From Bacteroidota bacterium (GTDB taxonomy: Bacteria; Bacteroidota; Bacteroidia; Bacteroidales; ML635J-15), in NCBI GenBank assembly GCA_029558535.1, contig JAKQEK010000253.1, positions 62,001 through 126,000 of the forward strand: 64,000 nt of DNA, written 5' to 3'. The notes under the pieces were generated by a model. That model saw only the letters and a list, made by a program, of their open reading frames with translations. It did not search any database and was not told where the DNA came from. Shown piece after piece: positions 17,236-26,304 of the stretch. How positions within the stretch are numbered: position 1 is the stretch's first letter; each line of letters opens with the position of its first letter. The position numbers and the translations under genes were made by a program.

Positions 17236-18601
17236 GTTTGACAATTTTACTATAGATGGTTTTGTCAATTAAGATAGTTGTTAAATGGTCGCCTGACTTA
17301 ATTTCAGTATCAGCATTAATTGTTTTATCGGCGATTTGAGTAATTGAAAATCCTCTTTTCAAAATATTTTTCGGATCAGTTAATCTTATCCTTTGCTCCA
17401 GTCCTTCCAATTTTTGTTTCTGATTTGAGAAATATTGAGATTGTAATTTATTTAGTCCATAAATTTTTCTTTCCAATTCTTTATTTTCCGAATTTATTAC
17501 TGCTAAGGGGATTGTCGATAGTCTTTTGGTTGCCAAATCAATCTTTAGCAAATTGTCTTTTAATAAATTATTGCAAGCATTTTTTAGTTGGTAATACAAT
17601 TTGTTACAGTTTTCAGTGCTTGCAGACAGTTTTTCTTTAATTTTTAAAATCCCGAGACTCATACCTGCCAGATACATCTCCTGGGTCTTAATTATGTCTT
17701 TGGTGTGGTTTATTAATTCCTCATAACATTGCAGAACATCATTTTCGAAAATCAGATTGTAATCAATAATGTAATTTGCTACTGCAGTTGGAGTTTTAAG
17801 TTTTGTATGAGATACCATGTCAGCAACGGATTCATCTCGGTCGTGTCCAATCCCCGAAATTACAGGTAATGGAAATTGAGTAATGTGATATGCAATATTG
17901 TAATTGTCAAAATAACTTAGGTCTGTTTTGGAGCCGCCGCCACGAATTATTGCAACAATATCAAAATTCTGACTTTGACTAAAAATAACATTTAGAGCTT
18001 TTATAACAGAGGCTTCCGTATTTGAACCCTGCATATCTGCTTCGAATAGTGTAACATTAAATGAGTATTTGTACTTGTTTGAATAAATTTGATTTAAGAA
18101 GTCCTCATATCCGGCAGCTCCGGGAGAAGATATTATAGCAATATTTTGAATTACCGGTGGTAATAAAAGCTCTTTGTTCATGTCAAAAACACCTTCGGAA
18201 ATAAGTTTTTCAATAATTTCCTTTTTACGTCTTTCCAAATCTCCCAATGTATAGCTGGGATCAATGTCCCTAACATTCAACGAAAATCCGTAAATCTCAT
18301 GAAAATCTACACTTACCTGAACAAGAACGTTAATTCCTTTGTCAAGATTGGTATTTGTTACAGATTGAAAATAAGAACTTATAAAGCGAAATTGCGATGA
18401 CCATATTGTTCCTCTTGCTTGTGCAACAATTTTATCGCTATCTTTTGCTTTTTGAATAAATTCAATATAACAATGTCCGCTTCGGTGAATATTTATATTG
18501 TTAATTTCTGCTATAATCCATATCGGAGCGTCAAAACTAACATCAATTGCTTTTTTTATTGATTTGTTTAATTCAAGTAATGTTAATGTTGGAACAGACA
18601 T
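17219..18601 (-). CDS. xseA: exodeoxyribonuclease VII large subunit
   Basis: 460 residues. It has the N-terminal OB-fold region (SFDAPIWIIAEINNINIHRSGHCYIEF) and the catalytic core blocks IIRGGGSKTDLSYFD and GIGHDRDESVADMVSHTKLKTPTA, followed by a coiled-coil stretch. It degrades single-stranded DNA together with XseB. The short xseB gene, usually next door, is not present here: the downstream space is occupied by a barrel gene. It starts three bases after the serine protease gene. Confidence 0.95.
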   Translation of the reverse strand: MSVPTLTLLELNKSIKKAIDVSFDAPIWIIAEINNINIHRSGHCYIEFIQKAKDSDKIVAQARGTIWSSQFRFISSYFQSVTNTNLDKGINVLVQVSVDFHEIYGFSLNVRDIDPSYTLGDLERRKKEIIEKLISEGVFDMNKELLLPPVIQNIAIISSPGAAGYEDFLNQIYSNKYKYSFNVTLFEADMQGSNTEASVIKALNVIFSQSQNFDIVAIIRGGGSKTDLSYFDNYNIAYHITQFPLPVISGIGHDRDESVADMVSHTKLKTPTAVANYIIDYNLIFENDVLQCYEELINHTKDIIKTQEMYLAGMSLGILKIKEKLSASTENCNKLYYQLKNACNNLLKDNLLKIDLATKRLSTIPLAVINSENKELERKIYGLNKLQSQYFSNQKQKLEGLEQRIRLTDPKNILKRGFSITQIADKTINADTEIKSGDHLTTILIDKTIYSKIVKHEKNK

Positions 18602-18603
18602 GA

Positions 18604-20256
18604 TTATTTTTTAATTAACTTTTCAGAATATCTGGAAGTGTTTATTATTACATTAACAATGTATATTCCTGACTTTAGTTTATTTAAATCGTCAATAGTG
18701 ATTTTTGTGCTACTTTCTTTAGCTTTATATTCTAACCATATATAATTGTTTTTTCCGCTAATATCATTTATTATTACTTGAATAGAATCGCCGGGGTTTG
18801 TCTTTAAATCAATTATAAAATCATTATTGAAAGGGTTGGGATAAATGTTAAATTTGTTTTCAGGAATATAATTGTCTTCTGATATTAAAATTTTTCCTGC
18901 AAGAACGAAATCGGGAATGCCGTAACCAAGATAATCCGTAGGTGAATTATAAAGATGAGACGATTTACGAATAGCGTCCATGATTTCTTGATTTGTTTTG
19001 TCCGGAAATTGTTGCCATAAGCATGCAACAAGCCCCGAAAGAATGGGAGAGGAGAATGAGGTACCATTTCCCTGTCCAAAACTACCATCAAGTTCCTGAT
19101 TAGTCGTTCCTGCACCCATTGCAACTATATCAGGCTTTACTCTGCCATCATAACTAGGGCCAATAGAACTAAATGCAGCGTAGGCTTGATTTGACCATAC
19201 AGCTCCTGCTGTTAAAATATTGTCTGCATCACCGGGTGAATTAATCCAAGGATGAATAGGATCATCGCCACTGTTTGCAGCAGAAGCTACTATTATCATT
19301 CCTTTCGATGATGCAATCCCTGCTGCAATACTTATTATTGCAGTTTTACCATCCATCGTTTGATAACTATGGTTGTATTCCGGCATATCAAAATCCAGAT
19401 ATCCCAAAGAAACATTTATAATGTCCGCTCCCATACTGTCTGCATATTCAGCCGCTGAAATCCAGTTTATTTCTTCAATTATATTTTCCGAATCGGGATC
19501 TTCTGACATTATCAACAGATAATTTGCCTCAGGTGCTGAACCAATTAAATTTTCGGGACTATTGCCTGCAAGAATTGACAGTACTCGCATTCCATGAGTA
19601 CTATAACCGAAAACGATGTCTCCTCCATGAACAAAATTTCTTGTTGAAATTACTCTTTCTGCTTCAAATAAGCTGTCGAAAGCCGGTAAGTCCGGTAAAC
19701 CTAAATAACCTGCATCTGTAACTGCAATCAGCATTCCCTGACCTCTAAAACCATTATTGTGCATAACTTGTCCATTATGCATATAAATTTGATCAGCACT
19801 TGTTCCATAATTGTAGTAGTTAGTGTTTTTTGAACCTGTTTTTATTTCACGGGGAATTTTATAACTTTCAGGTACAGCGACTTTGTTTGTTTGAATAGGT
19901 TTATATTTTGCGGAATTACTGACAAATCCTAAATAATTAATAGTATCCATTAACAAAGAATCCAAAGTGTAAATAGTAGCTGAGTTAAACCATTTAGATA
20001 CATTGATAACTTCCAAACCTAAGCTTTCAAGACTATCAATATAAATCTGAGTTACAGGCAAATCAGATAAATCAAGTTCAATATTCTGATTAGCACGTCT
20101 TTGCAAGGAACGTTCACTTAAAAATTCTTCAGGTCGTTCGAGACTGAAATTATTGTTGTTTTTATCGGTAAACTCTATGTAATACTTGTTGGGCGCAACT
20201 TGTGATGATACTGTCAGACTAAAAAACAGTATAAAAAATAATAATAAAGTCTTCAT
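18604..20256 (-). CDS. S8 subtilisin-like protease with type IX secretion tail
   Basis: 550 residues: signal peptide (ending near VSSQ), a propeptide-like region, the S8 catalytic domain with Asp181 (AVTDAGY), His221 (YSTHGMR), oxyanion Asn328 (ASAANSG) and Ser400 (GNGTSFSSP), and a C-terminal sorting domain of about 80 residues (IYPNPFNNDF ... LKSGIYIVNVI ... EKLIKK). The tail matches type IX secretion signals, so the enzyme is probably secreted or cell-surface attached. It lies in an operon with mnmA and xseA, a mix of housekeeping and surface functions. Confidence 0.94.
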   Translation of the reverse strand: MKTLLLFFILFFSLTVSSQVAPNKYYIEFTDKNNNNFSLERPEEFLSERSLQRRANQNIELDLSDLPVTQIYIDSLESLGLEVINVSKWFNSATIYTLDSLLMDTINYLGFVSNSAKYKPIQTNKVAVPESYKIPREIKTGSKNTNYYNYGTSADQIYMHNGQVMHNNGFRGQGMLIAVTDAGYLGLPDLPAFDSLFEAERVISTRNFVHGGDIVFGYSTHGMRVLSILAGNSPENLIGSAPEANYLLIMSEDPDSENIIEEINWISAAEYADSMGADIINVSLGYLDFDMPEYNHSYQTMDGKTAIISIAAGIASSKGMIIVASAANSGDDPIHPWINSPGDADNILTAGAVWSNQAYAAFSSIGPSYDGRVKPDIVAMGAGTTNQELDGSFGQGNGTSFSSPILSGLVACLWQQFPDKTNQEIMDAIRKSSHLYNSPTDYLGYGIPDFVLAGKILISEDNYIPENKFNIYPNPFNNDFIIDLKTNPGDSIQVIINDISGKNNYIWLEYKAKESSTKITIDDLNKLKSGIYIVNVIINTSRYSEKLIKK

Positions 20257-20264
20257 TGTAAAAA

Positions 20265-20972
20265 TTATTCATTAATAAAATCAATCTCAACTAATTCTTG
20301 TATATAAATAGTCCCGGTGGTTATACGTTCTTCAATAGGTACTTCAAAAACTACTTCCTGCGAATTTATATAGGTCTGTTCTTTATAAATTAAACCAATG
20401 CGGTAAGCATAGACCTCGTATGCCAGATCTTTGTGTATTAGCGAAAAAGAAGAATCGTGAACTACAGTTAGGCAAGAATCAAATGCGAAATCACCGATTT
20501 GGTAAAACGAATTAACTGAGCTGGTACGATATTCTTGACTTTCACATTCGTTAAAAATATTTCCGTTCCAGGAGTATCCTGTTTTTACCGGAAACCGAAT
20601 TTTTACATATCTATAATTTTCCTCAACTTTTTCAGCAGTGTTCTCTGTAATTTTAGCAGACCAAACAGAATGAATTATCCAATTATCGTTTAATGTTTTT
20701 TTCGTATATCTTTCAATTCGATATGCAGTATCATTTTCGTTGTCAAGCAAAGCAATATCAGTTATTTCTTTAAGATAATAGATACTGGTATCATAAACTT
20801 CTGAGGGTTTGTCAATAGTAATCTCTGTTACTTTGTAAATGAGTGAATTGCCTGTTATTAAAGGGAAATATTCTTTACCGGTAAAAACAGAATAGTTATT
20901 ATTGTTTTCGTTTTCGCAGGATAATACGAAAATTGTGAAAATCAATAATATATATATTAACCATTTAAACAT
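20265..20972 (-). CDS. predicted lipoprotein, unknown
   Basis: 235 residues with a lipobox VLSC at about 16-19, followed by an Asn-rich linker and a beta-rich domain (EYFPLITGNSLIYKVTEI), a start seen in several Bacteroidota surface lipoproteins. No enzymatic motif. Eight bases separate it from the protease gene and nine from mnmA. Confidence 0.75.
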   Translation of the reverse strand: MFKWLIYILLIFTIFVLSCENENNNNYSVFTGKEYFPLITGNSLIYKVTEITIDKPSEVYDTSIYYLKEITDIALLDNENDTAYRIERYTKKTLNDNWIIHSVWSAKITENTAEKVEENYRYVKIRFPVKTGYSWNGNIFNECESQEYRTSSVNSFYQIGDFAFDSCLTVVHDSSFSLIHKDLAYEVYAYRIGLIYKEQTYINSQEVVFEVPIEERITTGTIYIQELVEIDFINE

Positions 20973-20981
20973 ACAGCAAAT

Positions 20982-22073
20982 TTAATTACTTTTCATTATT
21001 ATTCCACCGGCTATAATATCATTTTCTTCATAAATTACGGCAGATTGCCCCGGAGTCACTGCTGACACTGGTTTTTTGAAAGTAATTTTTATTTTATTGT
21101 CAAATTGTTTAACCCTGCATTCTTCACCTTTATTATTATATCTTATTTTACATATCGCTTCTTTTTCTTTAAAAATGTCAGGATATTTCATGAAATTAGT
21201 TTCTTCAATCCATACTTCAGTTTTTAGTAATTGATTGCTATCTCCTAGGGTTATAGTATTTGTGGTAGCATCAATATTCAATACATATACAGGATATCCC
21301 ATTGCTATTTCAAGTCCTTTTCGCTGTCCTATTGTATAAAAAGGGAAACCTTTATGTTTTCCGATTATTTTTCCGTTTGTGTCGATAAAATTTCCTTCGC
21401 CTATTTTTTTGTCAATATTCGGAACTCTTTGACGCAGAAATTGTCTATAATCATCATCAGGAATAAAACAAATCTCCTGGCTTTCTTTTTTGTTTGCTAA
21501 TTTTTCGTAATTCAATTTTCTTGCAATTTCCCGCACTTCTGTTTTAGTCAAATTTCCTAAAGGGAAAATTGTTCTTGCAAGATTTTCTTGTGATAATTTC
21601 CATAAAAAGTAGCTTTGATCTTTTAGATTGTCAGAGCCTTTACGTAAAAAATATCTTCCGTTTTCGAAAATCACTTGTGCATAATGTCCGGTTGCCAGAT
21701 AATTACATTTTAAGTTATCTGCTTCTTCAATCATTTGACCCCATTTTACTATTTGATTGCACAAAACACATGGATTTGGAGTTGATCCAGACATGTATTC
21801 ATTTATGAAATTCTGTATAATAGTTTTTTCAAATAATTTACGGATGTCAATAATTTTATGCTCAAAGCCTAGCTCAGCTGCCAGTTTCTTAGCTTCGAAA
21901 ATTGAATCAACGCTACAACAACCGGTTTCTTTTTCTAAGCAGCCTTTTGAAATTAAATCATAAGAACGAAAAGTCATACCTATAATTTCATACCCCTGCT
22001 CTTTAAGTAATAAAGCAGCAACAGAACTGTCTGTTCCTCCGCTCATTGCGAGCAAAACTCTTTTAATTCTCAA
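20982..22073 (-). CDS. mnmA: tRNA-specific 2-thiouridylase MnmA
   Basis: Modifies U34 of tRNA Lys, Glu and Gln to 2-thiouridine in the cytosol. The PP-loop SGGTDSSVAALLL is at the N-terminus; NPCVLCNQIVKWG carries a catalytic cysteine; GHYAQV, SQEICFIPDDDY and the C-terminal VTPGQSAVIYEE follow. The start is inferred as TTG at 22073, giving MRIKRVLLAMSGG like family members and abutting the upstream stop. An in-frame TTG at 22121 would overlap the upstream gene by 47 bases. No ATG is available before the PP-loop. Confidence 0.95.
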   Translation of the reverse strand: MRIKRVLLAMSGGTDSSVAALLLKEQGYEIIGMTFRSYDLISKGCLEKETGCCSVDSIFEAKKLAAELGFEHKIIDIRKLFEKTIIQNFINEYMSGSTPNPCVLCNQIVKWGQMIEEADNLKCNYLATGHYAQVIFENGRYFLRKGSDNLKDQSYFLWKLSQENLARTIFPLGNLTKTEVREIARKLNYEKLANKKESQEICFIPDDDYRQFLRQRVPNIDKKIGEGNFIDTNGKIIGKHKGFPFYTIGQRKGLEIAMGYPVYVLNIDATTNTITLGDSNQLLKTEVWIEETNFMKYPDIFKEKEAICKIRYNNKGEECRVKQFDNKIKITFKKPVSAVTPGQSAVIYEENDIIAGGIIMKSN

Positions 22074-22074
22074 A

Positions 22075-22923
22075 TTATTCGAATTGTGTTTTAGGATTAG
22101 GACTTGGCTTAAAAAATTCAAATGGATTATCCAGAAAGTCCTCAGGTTGTTTGAATTGATCCTGATTTTCTTTTGCCCAGTCGAGTTTATCTTGCCATTC
22201 TTTCATTATTTCTTCATAGTTATCGGGTCTATCCATATAATAATTAATAGTATCTCCTTTAGGAATTTTAGTATAAATTATCCAGTCACCGTGTCTTTTC
22301 CCTTCCACAAATGGACCTTCTTCGTCAACCAAACCTGTCGTAGCATAAAATTTCCAATATCCATGTCGAGTACCATTCAAATAAGGACCTTCTTCAATTA
22401 CTAATCCGTTTTGGAAATATTTTTTATAATATCCGTTAAGTTTACCATCTTTGTAAGAGCATTCCAAAACCTTGGTTCCCGTCCCGGGATAGTACATTCT
22501 TACATCTCCCTCTGCTTTCCCGTGTTCATAGTTAATCACTGCCGATAACACACCGTCTTCAAAATATAAATACCATGTTTTATGTCTTTCTCTGTTTTCG
22601 TCATAAAAACCTTTGGTAGCCCTATTACCGTTATCCCAATATTGTTCAACAGTAGCACAACCTTTGTCGTCATAGTTTAACAGAGATTTGATATTTCCAT
22701 TTGGATGATAATACGTAAATGTTCCGGTTGGTTGATCGTTGATAAAAAACCCTTTATATCTGATTTTTCCGTTATCATAATTTTTTACCCACTTTCCTTG
22801 CTTTTTATTATTTATGTCTATATAATTTATTAAGGTGTCACCATCCATTGTGCCAACATTTTGACTTAATATGGTTGTGGTGAAAACTAAAAAGCAGATA
22901 ACAATTGAAAATAGTTTTATCAT
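22075..22923 (-). CDS. exported MORN/YwqK-type repeat protein
   Basis: 282 residues with a signal peptide (ending near TTILSQ). The body consists of repeated units of about 23 residues of the form GKWVKNYDNGKIRYKGFF, GTFTYYHPNGNIKS and GYWKFYATTGLVDEEGPF, which are MORN/YwqK-like. These often act as extracellular scaffolds or appear next to toxins; no function can be given here. It starts a few bases after the FG-GAP gene and its end abuts mnmA. Confidence 0.88.
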   Translation of the reverse strand: MIKLFSIVICFLVFTTTILSQNVGTMDGDTLINYIDINNKKQGKWVKNYDNGKIRYKGFFINDQPTGTFTYYHPNGNIKSLLNYDDKGCATVEQYWDNGNRATKGFYDENRERHKTWYLYFEDGVLSAVINYEHGKAEGDVRMYYPGTGTKVLECSYKDGKLNGYYKKYFQNGLVIEEGPYLNGTRHGYWKFYATTGLVDEEGPFVEGKRHGDWIIYTKIPKGDTINYYMDRPDNYEEIMKEWQDKLDWAKENQDQFKQPEDFLDNPFEFFKPSPNPKTQFE

Positions 22924-22933
22924 ATTATTAATA

Positions 22934-24730
22934 TTACATTTTAATAACTTTAGAATTGTAATTTTTATTGTCCTTCGCGAACCTTACAAAATATATGCCT
23001 TTACTCCATTTACTGACATCCAAAACAAAAGAATTATCAACATTTAATTTTTCAATAATCAATTTACCGTCAATATCAAAAATTTGAAAATTAAATTTGC
23101 CAGTCAATTCAATATTTATAAAGTCTGAACAAGGATTTGGAAATGTATTTGTTGTAGGTTCAATTCTGTTTGAATTGTATTTTGTATCAAAATCAAAAGG
23201 TAGGGTAAAACCGTTACGTAAATTACTGCCTTTATATGTTCCAAAGCAATAGTCGGGATTAAAATCTATATCGGACAACTCGATTACATTTATATGAACA
23301 GAGTCAGTGGAAACCATATCCAAATCATAGCTAAGAGCAATTAAATCAAGTTTTCCGTTTCCATTTATATCACCTAGATTTATTCCATTCATAAAAGTAA
23401 AACCTTGTACCTGTATCGGGAAACCCTGCATTTCTGTAAAATTGCTTAAGTCAGTATTAGCAGTATACGCATGAATATAACCATTCCCGTCCAAATCTTT
23501 CATGTTTGAACCGGTAAATATATATAGAACACTAAGGTCGGTTGAATACATTGCTGTAATAAAACCTTCCAATCCATCAACTCTTTCATAAGGGAAGCCG
23601 TCAATATAATTGCCTTCGGGACTAAAAGCATGAATTGTTGGATAAGGATCTGTGCTGTTTGCCCCAGGTTGCGAAAATAAATAAAAATCAAAAGTTCCAT
23701 TCAACCCTATGGCTGTTGGAGCATTATATGTCCATGAGTTGTCGGCTGTTGGTTTTGGCCAGTTTTCGTTAACATATTCTGAATTTTTATTAATGGCATA
23801 GTATTCAGGAAAATTTCCATGTGTGGCTCCAATTATTCTAATATCTTCATTTGTCTCAGGGTTTAAATTCTCAACACATATTAATGGTGACTGATAAGAA
23901 AATCCTGTATTTTCATTCATTATGGGAAATCCATTAATTAAATTTCCGTTAAAATCATAAGCAAAAATCGTAGAAGTTGAACACATAACAATCAAACTGT
24001 CAATAATTCTGCTGTCATTTGGATCTTCGTTTGAGTGAAAGTAAGCAACAGAAGGTGTTACTGCTGGTGTGCCGTCCAAAGTAAGAGGGAAATTCTCTGA
24101 ATATGAAGTGCCGTTATTTTTTAAAACATGGAGCCTACCCGGATTTGGAGACATTCTTTCTGCAATTATTATTTCAAGTTGTTTGTCATTATTCAGATCT
24201 GCAATTGCAGGTGCACAAATAATCCAGTGATTGTCGAAATTCACAGGCCAACCGGGAAATGTATTTCCATTATGGTCAAAAACATGAATTCGTCCGTTTG
24301 CAGGAGAGCCACCAGTCACTTGCACTATTTCAATGAAACCATCATCATTAATGTCAGCTGCCGATGGCGGGTATATTGCTGTACCTGTTAATACTGATTC
24401 CCAGTATTTTTCTCCAGTGCCTGAATAAGCATATATTTTCGAGTTTGCGGCAAAAATAATATCATCAATATTGTCGTTATTGATGTCCTGAATGCAAACT
24501 CCTCTCATGTTTTTAAAGCTTGGATTACTTGCAAAGGCTTTAGGCCATGAAGTCAACTGATCTTTTGACTGAGATTTAAAGTTGTCGGTATTTAATAAAA
24601 CTACCGGTTCTGTGCCAATTTTGCCAAATTCGTTGCTGATAAATGCTCTTTGATATTGTGCAAAACAAGATAAATTAAAAATAACAATAACAAAAATTAA
24701 GCTTGATTTTTTGTTTGTTTTTATTCTCAT
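22934..24730 (-). CDS. FG-GAP/VCBS-like propeller protein with type IX tail
   Basis: 598 residues with signal peptide (ending near LSCFAQ). It contains several calcium-loop-like repeats such as DINNDNIDDIIFA, DINDDGFIEIVQV, DLNNDKQLEIIIAE and DLDGNGYIHAY, typical of FG-GAP/VCBS propellers that bind Ca2+ on the cell surface. The C-terminus NTFPNPCSDFINIELTG ... WSKGIYFVRFAKDNK is a type IX sorting domain. The start at 24730 is favoured over upstream codons because it begins the signal peptide and leaves the -7 box at 24764-24771 untranscribed. Confidence 0.88.
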   Translation of the reverse strand: MRIKTNKKSSLIFVIVIFNLSCFAQYQRAFISNEFGKIGTEPVVLLNTDNFKSQSKDQLTSWPKAFASNPSFKNMRGVCIQDINNDNIDDIIFAANSKIYAYSGTGEKYWESVLTGTAIYPPSAADINDDGFIEIVQVTGGSPANGRIHVFDHNGNTFPGWPVNFDNHWIICAPAIADLNNDKQLEIIIAERMSPNPGRLHVLKNNGTSYSENFPLTLDGTPAVTPSVAYFHSNEDPNDSRIIDSLIVMCSTSTIFAYDFNGNLINGFPIMNENTGFSYQSPLICVENLNPETNEDIRIIGATHGNFPEYYAINKNSEYVNENWPKPTADNSWTYNAPTAIGLNGTFDFYLFSQPGANSTDPYPTIHAFSPEGNYIDGFPYERVDGLEGFITAMYSTDLSVLYIFTGSNMKDLDGNGYIHAYTANTDLSNFTEMQGFPIQVQGFTFMNGINLGDINGNGKLDLIALSYDLDMVSTDSVHINVIELSDIDFNPDYCFGTYKGSNLRNGFTLPFDFDTKYNSNRIEPTTNTFPNPCSDFINIELTGKFNFQIFDIDGKLIIEKLNVDNSFVLDVSKWSKGIYFVRFAKDNKNYNSKVIKM

Positions 24731-24763
24731 AATTTTTAAGCTCTTAAGTTTTAATTGAGTGTA

Positions 24764-24771
24764 CAAAATTA
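24764..24771 (-). promoter_or_regulatory. -7 box for the seven-gene minus-strand operon
   Basis: TAATTTTG on the minus strand, 33 bases upstream of the ATG at 24730. It lies in the 176-base divergent region shared with gcvT. Confidence 0.45.
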
Positions 24772-24862
24772 ACAAAAACGCAATATATTTATACATAAAT
24801 TTTGTAATAAATTTTGTCTTATTAATATTTTAAAAATCATTTTTTTTATATAAAATATTTTC

Positions 24863-24870
24863 TACATTTG
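24863..24870 (+). promoter_or_regulatory. -7 box for gcvT
   Basis: TACATTTG, matching TAnnTTTG, 36 bases before the ATG at 24907. A TTG at the ideal -33 distance is replaced by TTT. Confidence 0.45.
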
Positions 24871-24906
24871 CTCGACTATACATAATAAATTTAATATTTC
24901 GAAATA

Positions 24907-26028
24907 ATGAAAACAACAGCATTTACACATCATCACATTGAACTTGGAGCAAAAATGGCAGAATTTGCAGGTTATAACATGCCTATAGAATTTACCGGTA
25001 TTAACGACGAACATATCGCCTGTAGAGAAAAAATAGGTTTGTTTGACGTTTCTCACATGGGAGAATTTTGGGTTAAAGGTCCGAAAGCTTTTAGCTTTAT
25101 ACAAAAAGTTACCTCTAACAATGTTGCGGATTTGACTGACGGCAAAGTTCAATATTCTTGTTTCCCTAATGCGGATGGTGGTATTGTTGATGATCTTTTA
25201 GTGTATCGTTTTGATGAAAAAAATTATCTTTTGGTTGTTAATGCCGCTAATATAGAAAAAGACTGGAACTGGTGTGTAAAGCATGCTAAGGAAATGAATC
25301 TCGAGATTGGTGTTGAACTGCAAAATTCGTCTGATGATATTTGTCAATTAGCAGTGCAGGGTCCTTATGCATTAAAAGCTATGCAGAAATTGACTTCGGC
25401 AAATGTTATTGACATGGAATATTATACTTGTAAGCAGATAAGTTTTGCAGGTATTGAAAAGGTTATTTTCTCAACCACCGGTTATACAGGTGCAGGTGGA
25501 TGCGAAATTTATGCATATAATAAAGATGCCGAAATTTTATATAAGGCAGTTTTGGATGCAGGTAAAGAATTCGGTCTTCAAAATGTAGGATTAGGTGCAA
25601 GAGATACTTTGAGACTTGAAATGGGATTTTGTCTTTACGGACATGATATAAATGATACAACCTCTCCAATAGAAGCAGGATTAGGTTGGATAACGAAATT
25701 TGTTGATGGAAATGATTTTGTAAACAGAGCTTATCATGAAAAACTTAAGGTGGAAGGAACTACGAAAATGCTTAGAGGTTTTGAAATGATTGACCGTGGC
25801 ATTCCACGTCAACATTATCCTGTTTATGATGCTGATGGTAATCAAATTGGAGAAGTTACTTCGGGAACCATGTCACCAATGATGAAAATCGGTATCGGAA
25901 TGGCTTATGTTGCAAAAGGTTTCTGGAAAGAAGGCACCGAAATATTTATTGGAATACGTGACAAAAAACTCAAAGCAAAAGTTGTTAAAACACCTATTTT
26001 TAAAGGACAAAAACCGGCAGTAAAATAG
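24907..26028 (+). CDS. gcvT: glycine cleavage system aminomethyltransferase (T protein)
   Basis: 373 residues, normal length. It transfers the aminomethyl group from lipoyl-H protein to tetrahydrofolate. The folate-binding and GCV_T motifs are visible: [21 protein letters not shown] at the N-terminus, [17 protein letters not shown]-like [21 protein letters not shown], and [19 protein letters not shown]. Single gene; gcvH and gcvP are not in the window. Confidence 0.96.
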   Translation: MKTTAFTHHHIELGAKMAEFAGYNMPIEFTGINDEHIACREKIGLFDVSHMGEFWVKGPKAFSFIQKVTSNNVADLTDGKVQYSCFPNADGGIVDDLLVYRFDEKNYLLVVNAANIEKDWNWCVKHAKEMNLEIGVELQNSSDDICQLAVQGPYALKAMQKLTSANVIDMEYYTCKQISFAGIEKVIFSTTGYTGAGGCEIYAYNKDAEILYKAVLDAGKEFGLQNVGLGARDTLRLEMGFCLYGHDINDTTSPIEAGLGWITKFVDGNDFVNRAYHEKLKVEGTTKMLRGFEMIDRGIPRQHYPVYDADGNQIGEVTSGTMSPMMKIGIGMAYVAKGFWKEGTEIFIGIRDKKLKAKVVKTPIFKGQKPAVK

Positions 26029-26304
26029 ATTTTATATATAGAGTGAAAATATAAATTGTTCTATTTTTTTCTTATTTTAAGTATTTATTGCAGGAAATAG
26101 GCGATGTCGTCTACATAATGATTTATTATTTATATTTTACATTGCATTCAAGGATTTAAACAACTTTGATGAAGGTTATGTAAATAATTAGTTTATAATA
26201 ATAATTATTTTATATTAAATTTAAAAAAATATATGTAATTTAGTGCAGTTTTATAAATTTATTTGTTTATAAAATTATTGTATTGTTATTAAAACCTGAT
26301 AGTT

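Noticed and set aside
24797-24906. Glycine riboswitch before gcvT
   Set aside because: Only about 36 bases lie between the -7 box and the start codon, too short for a glycine aptamer, and no aptamer-like core was seen.
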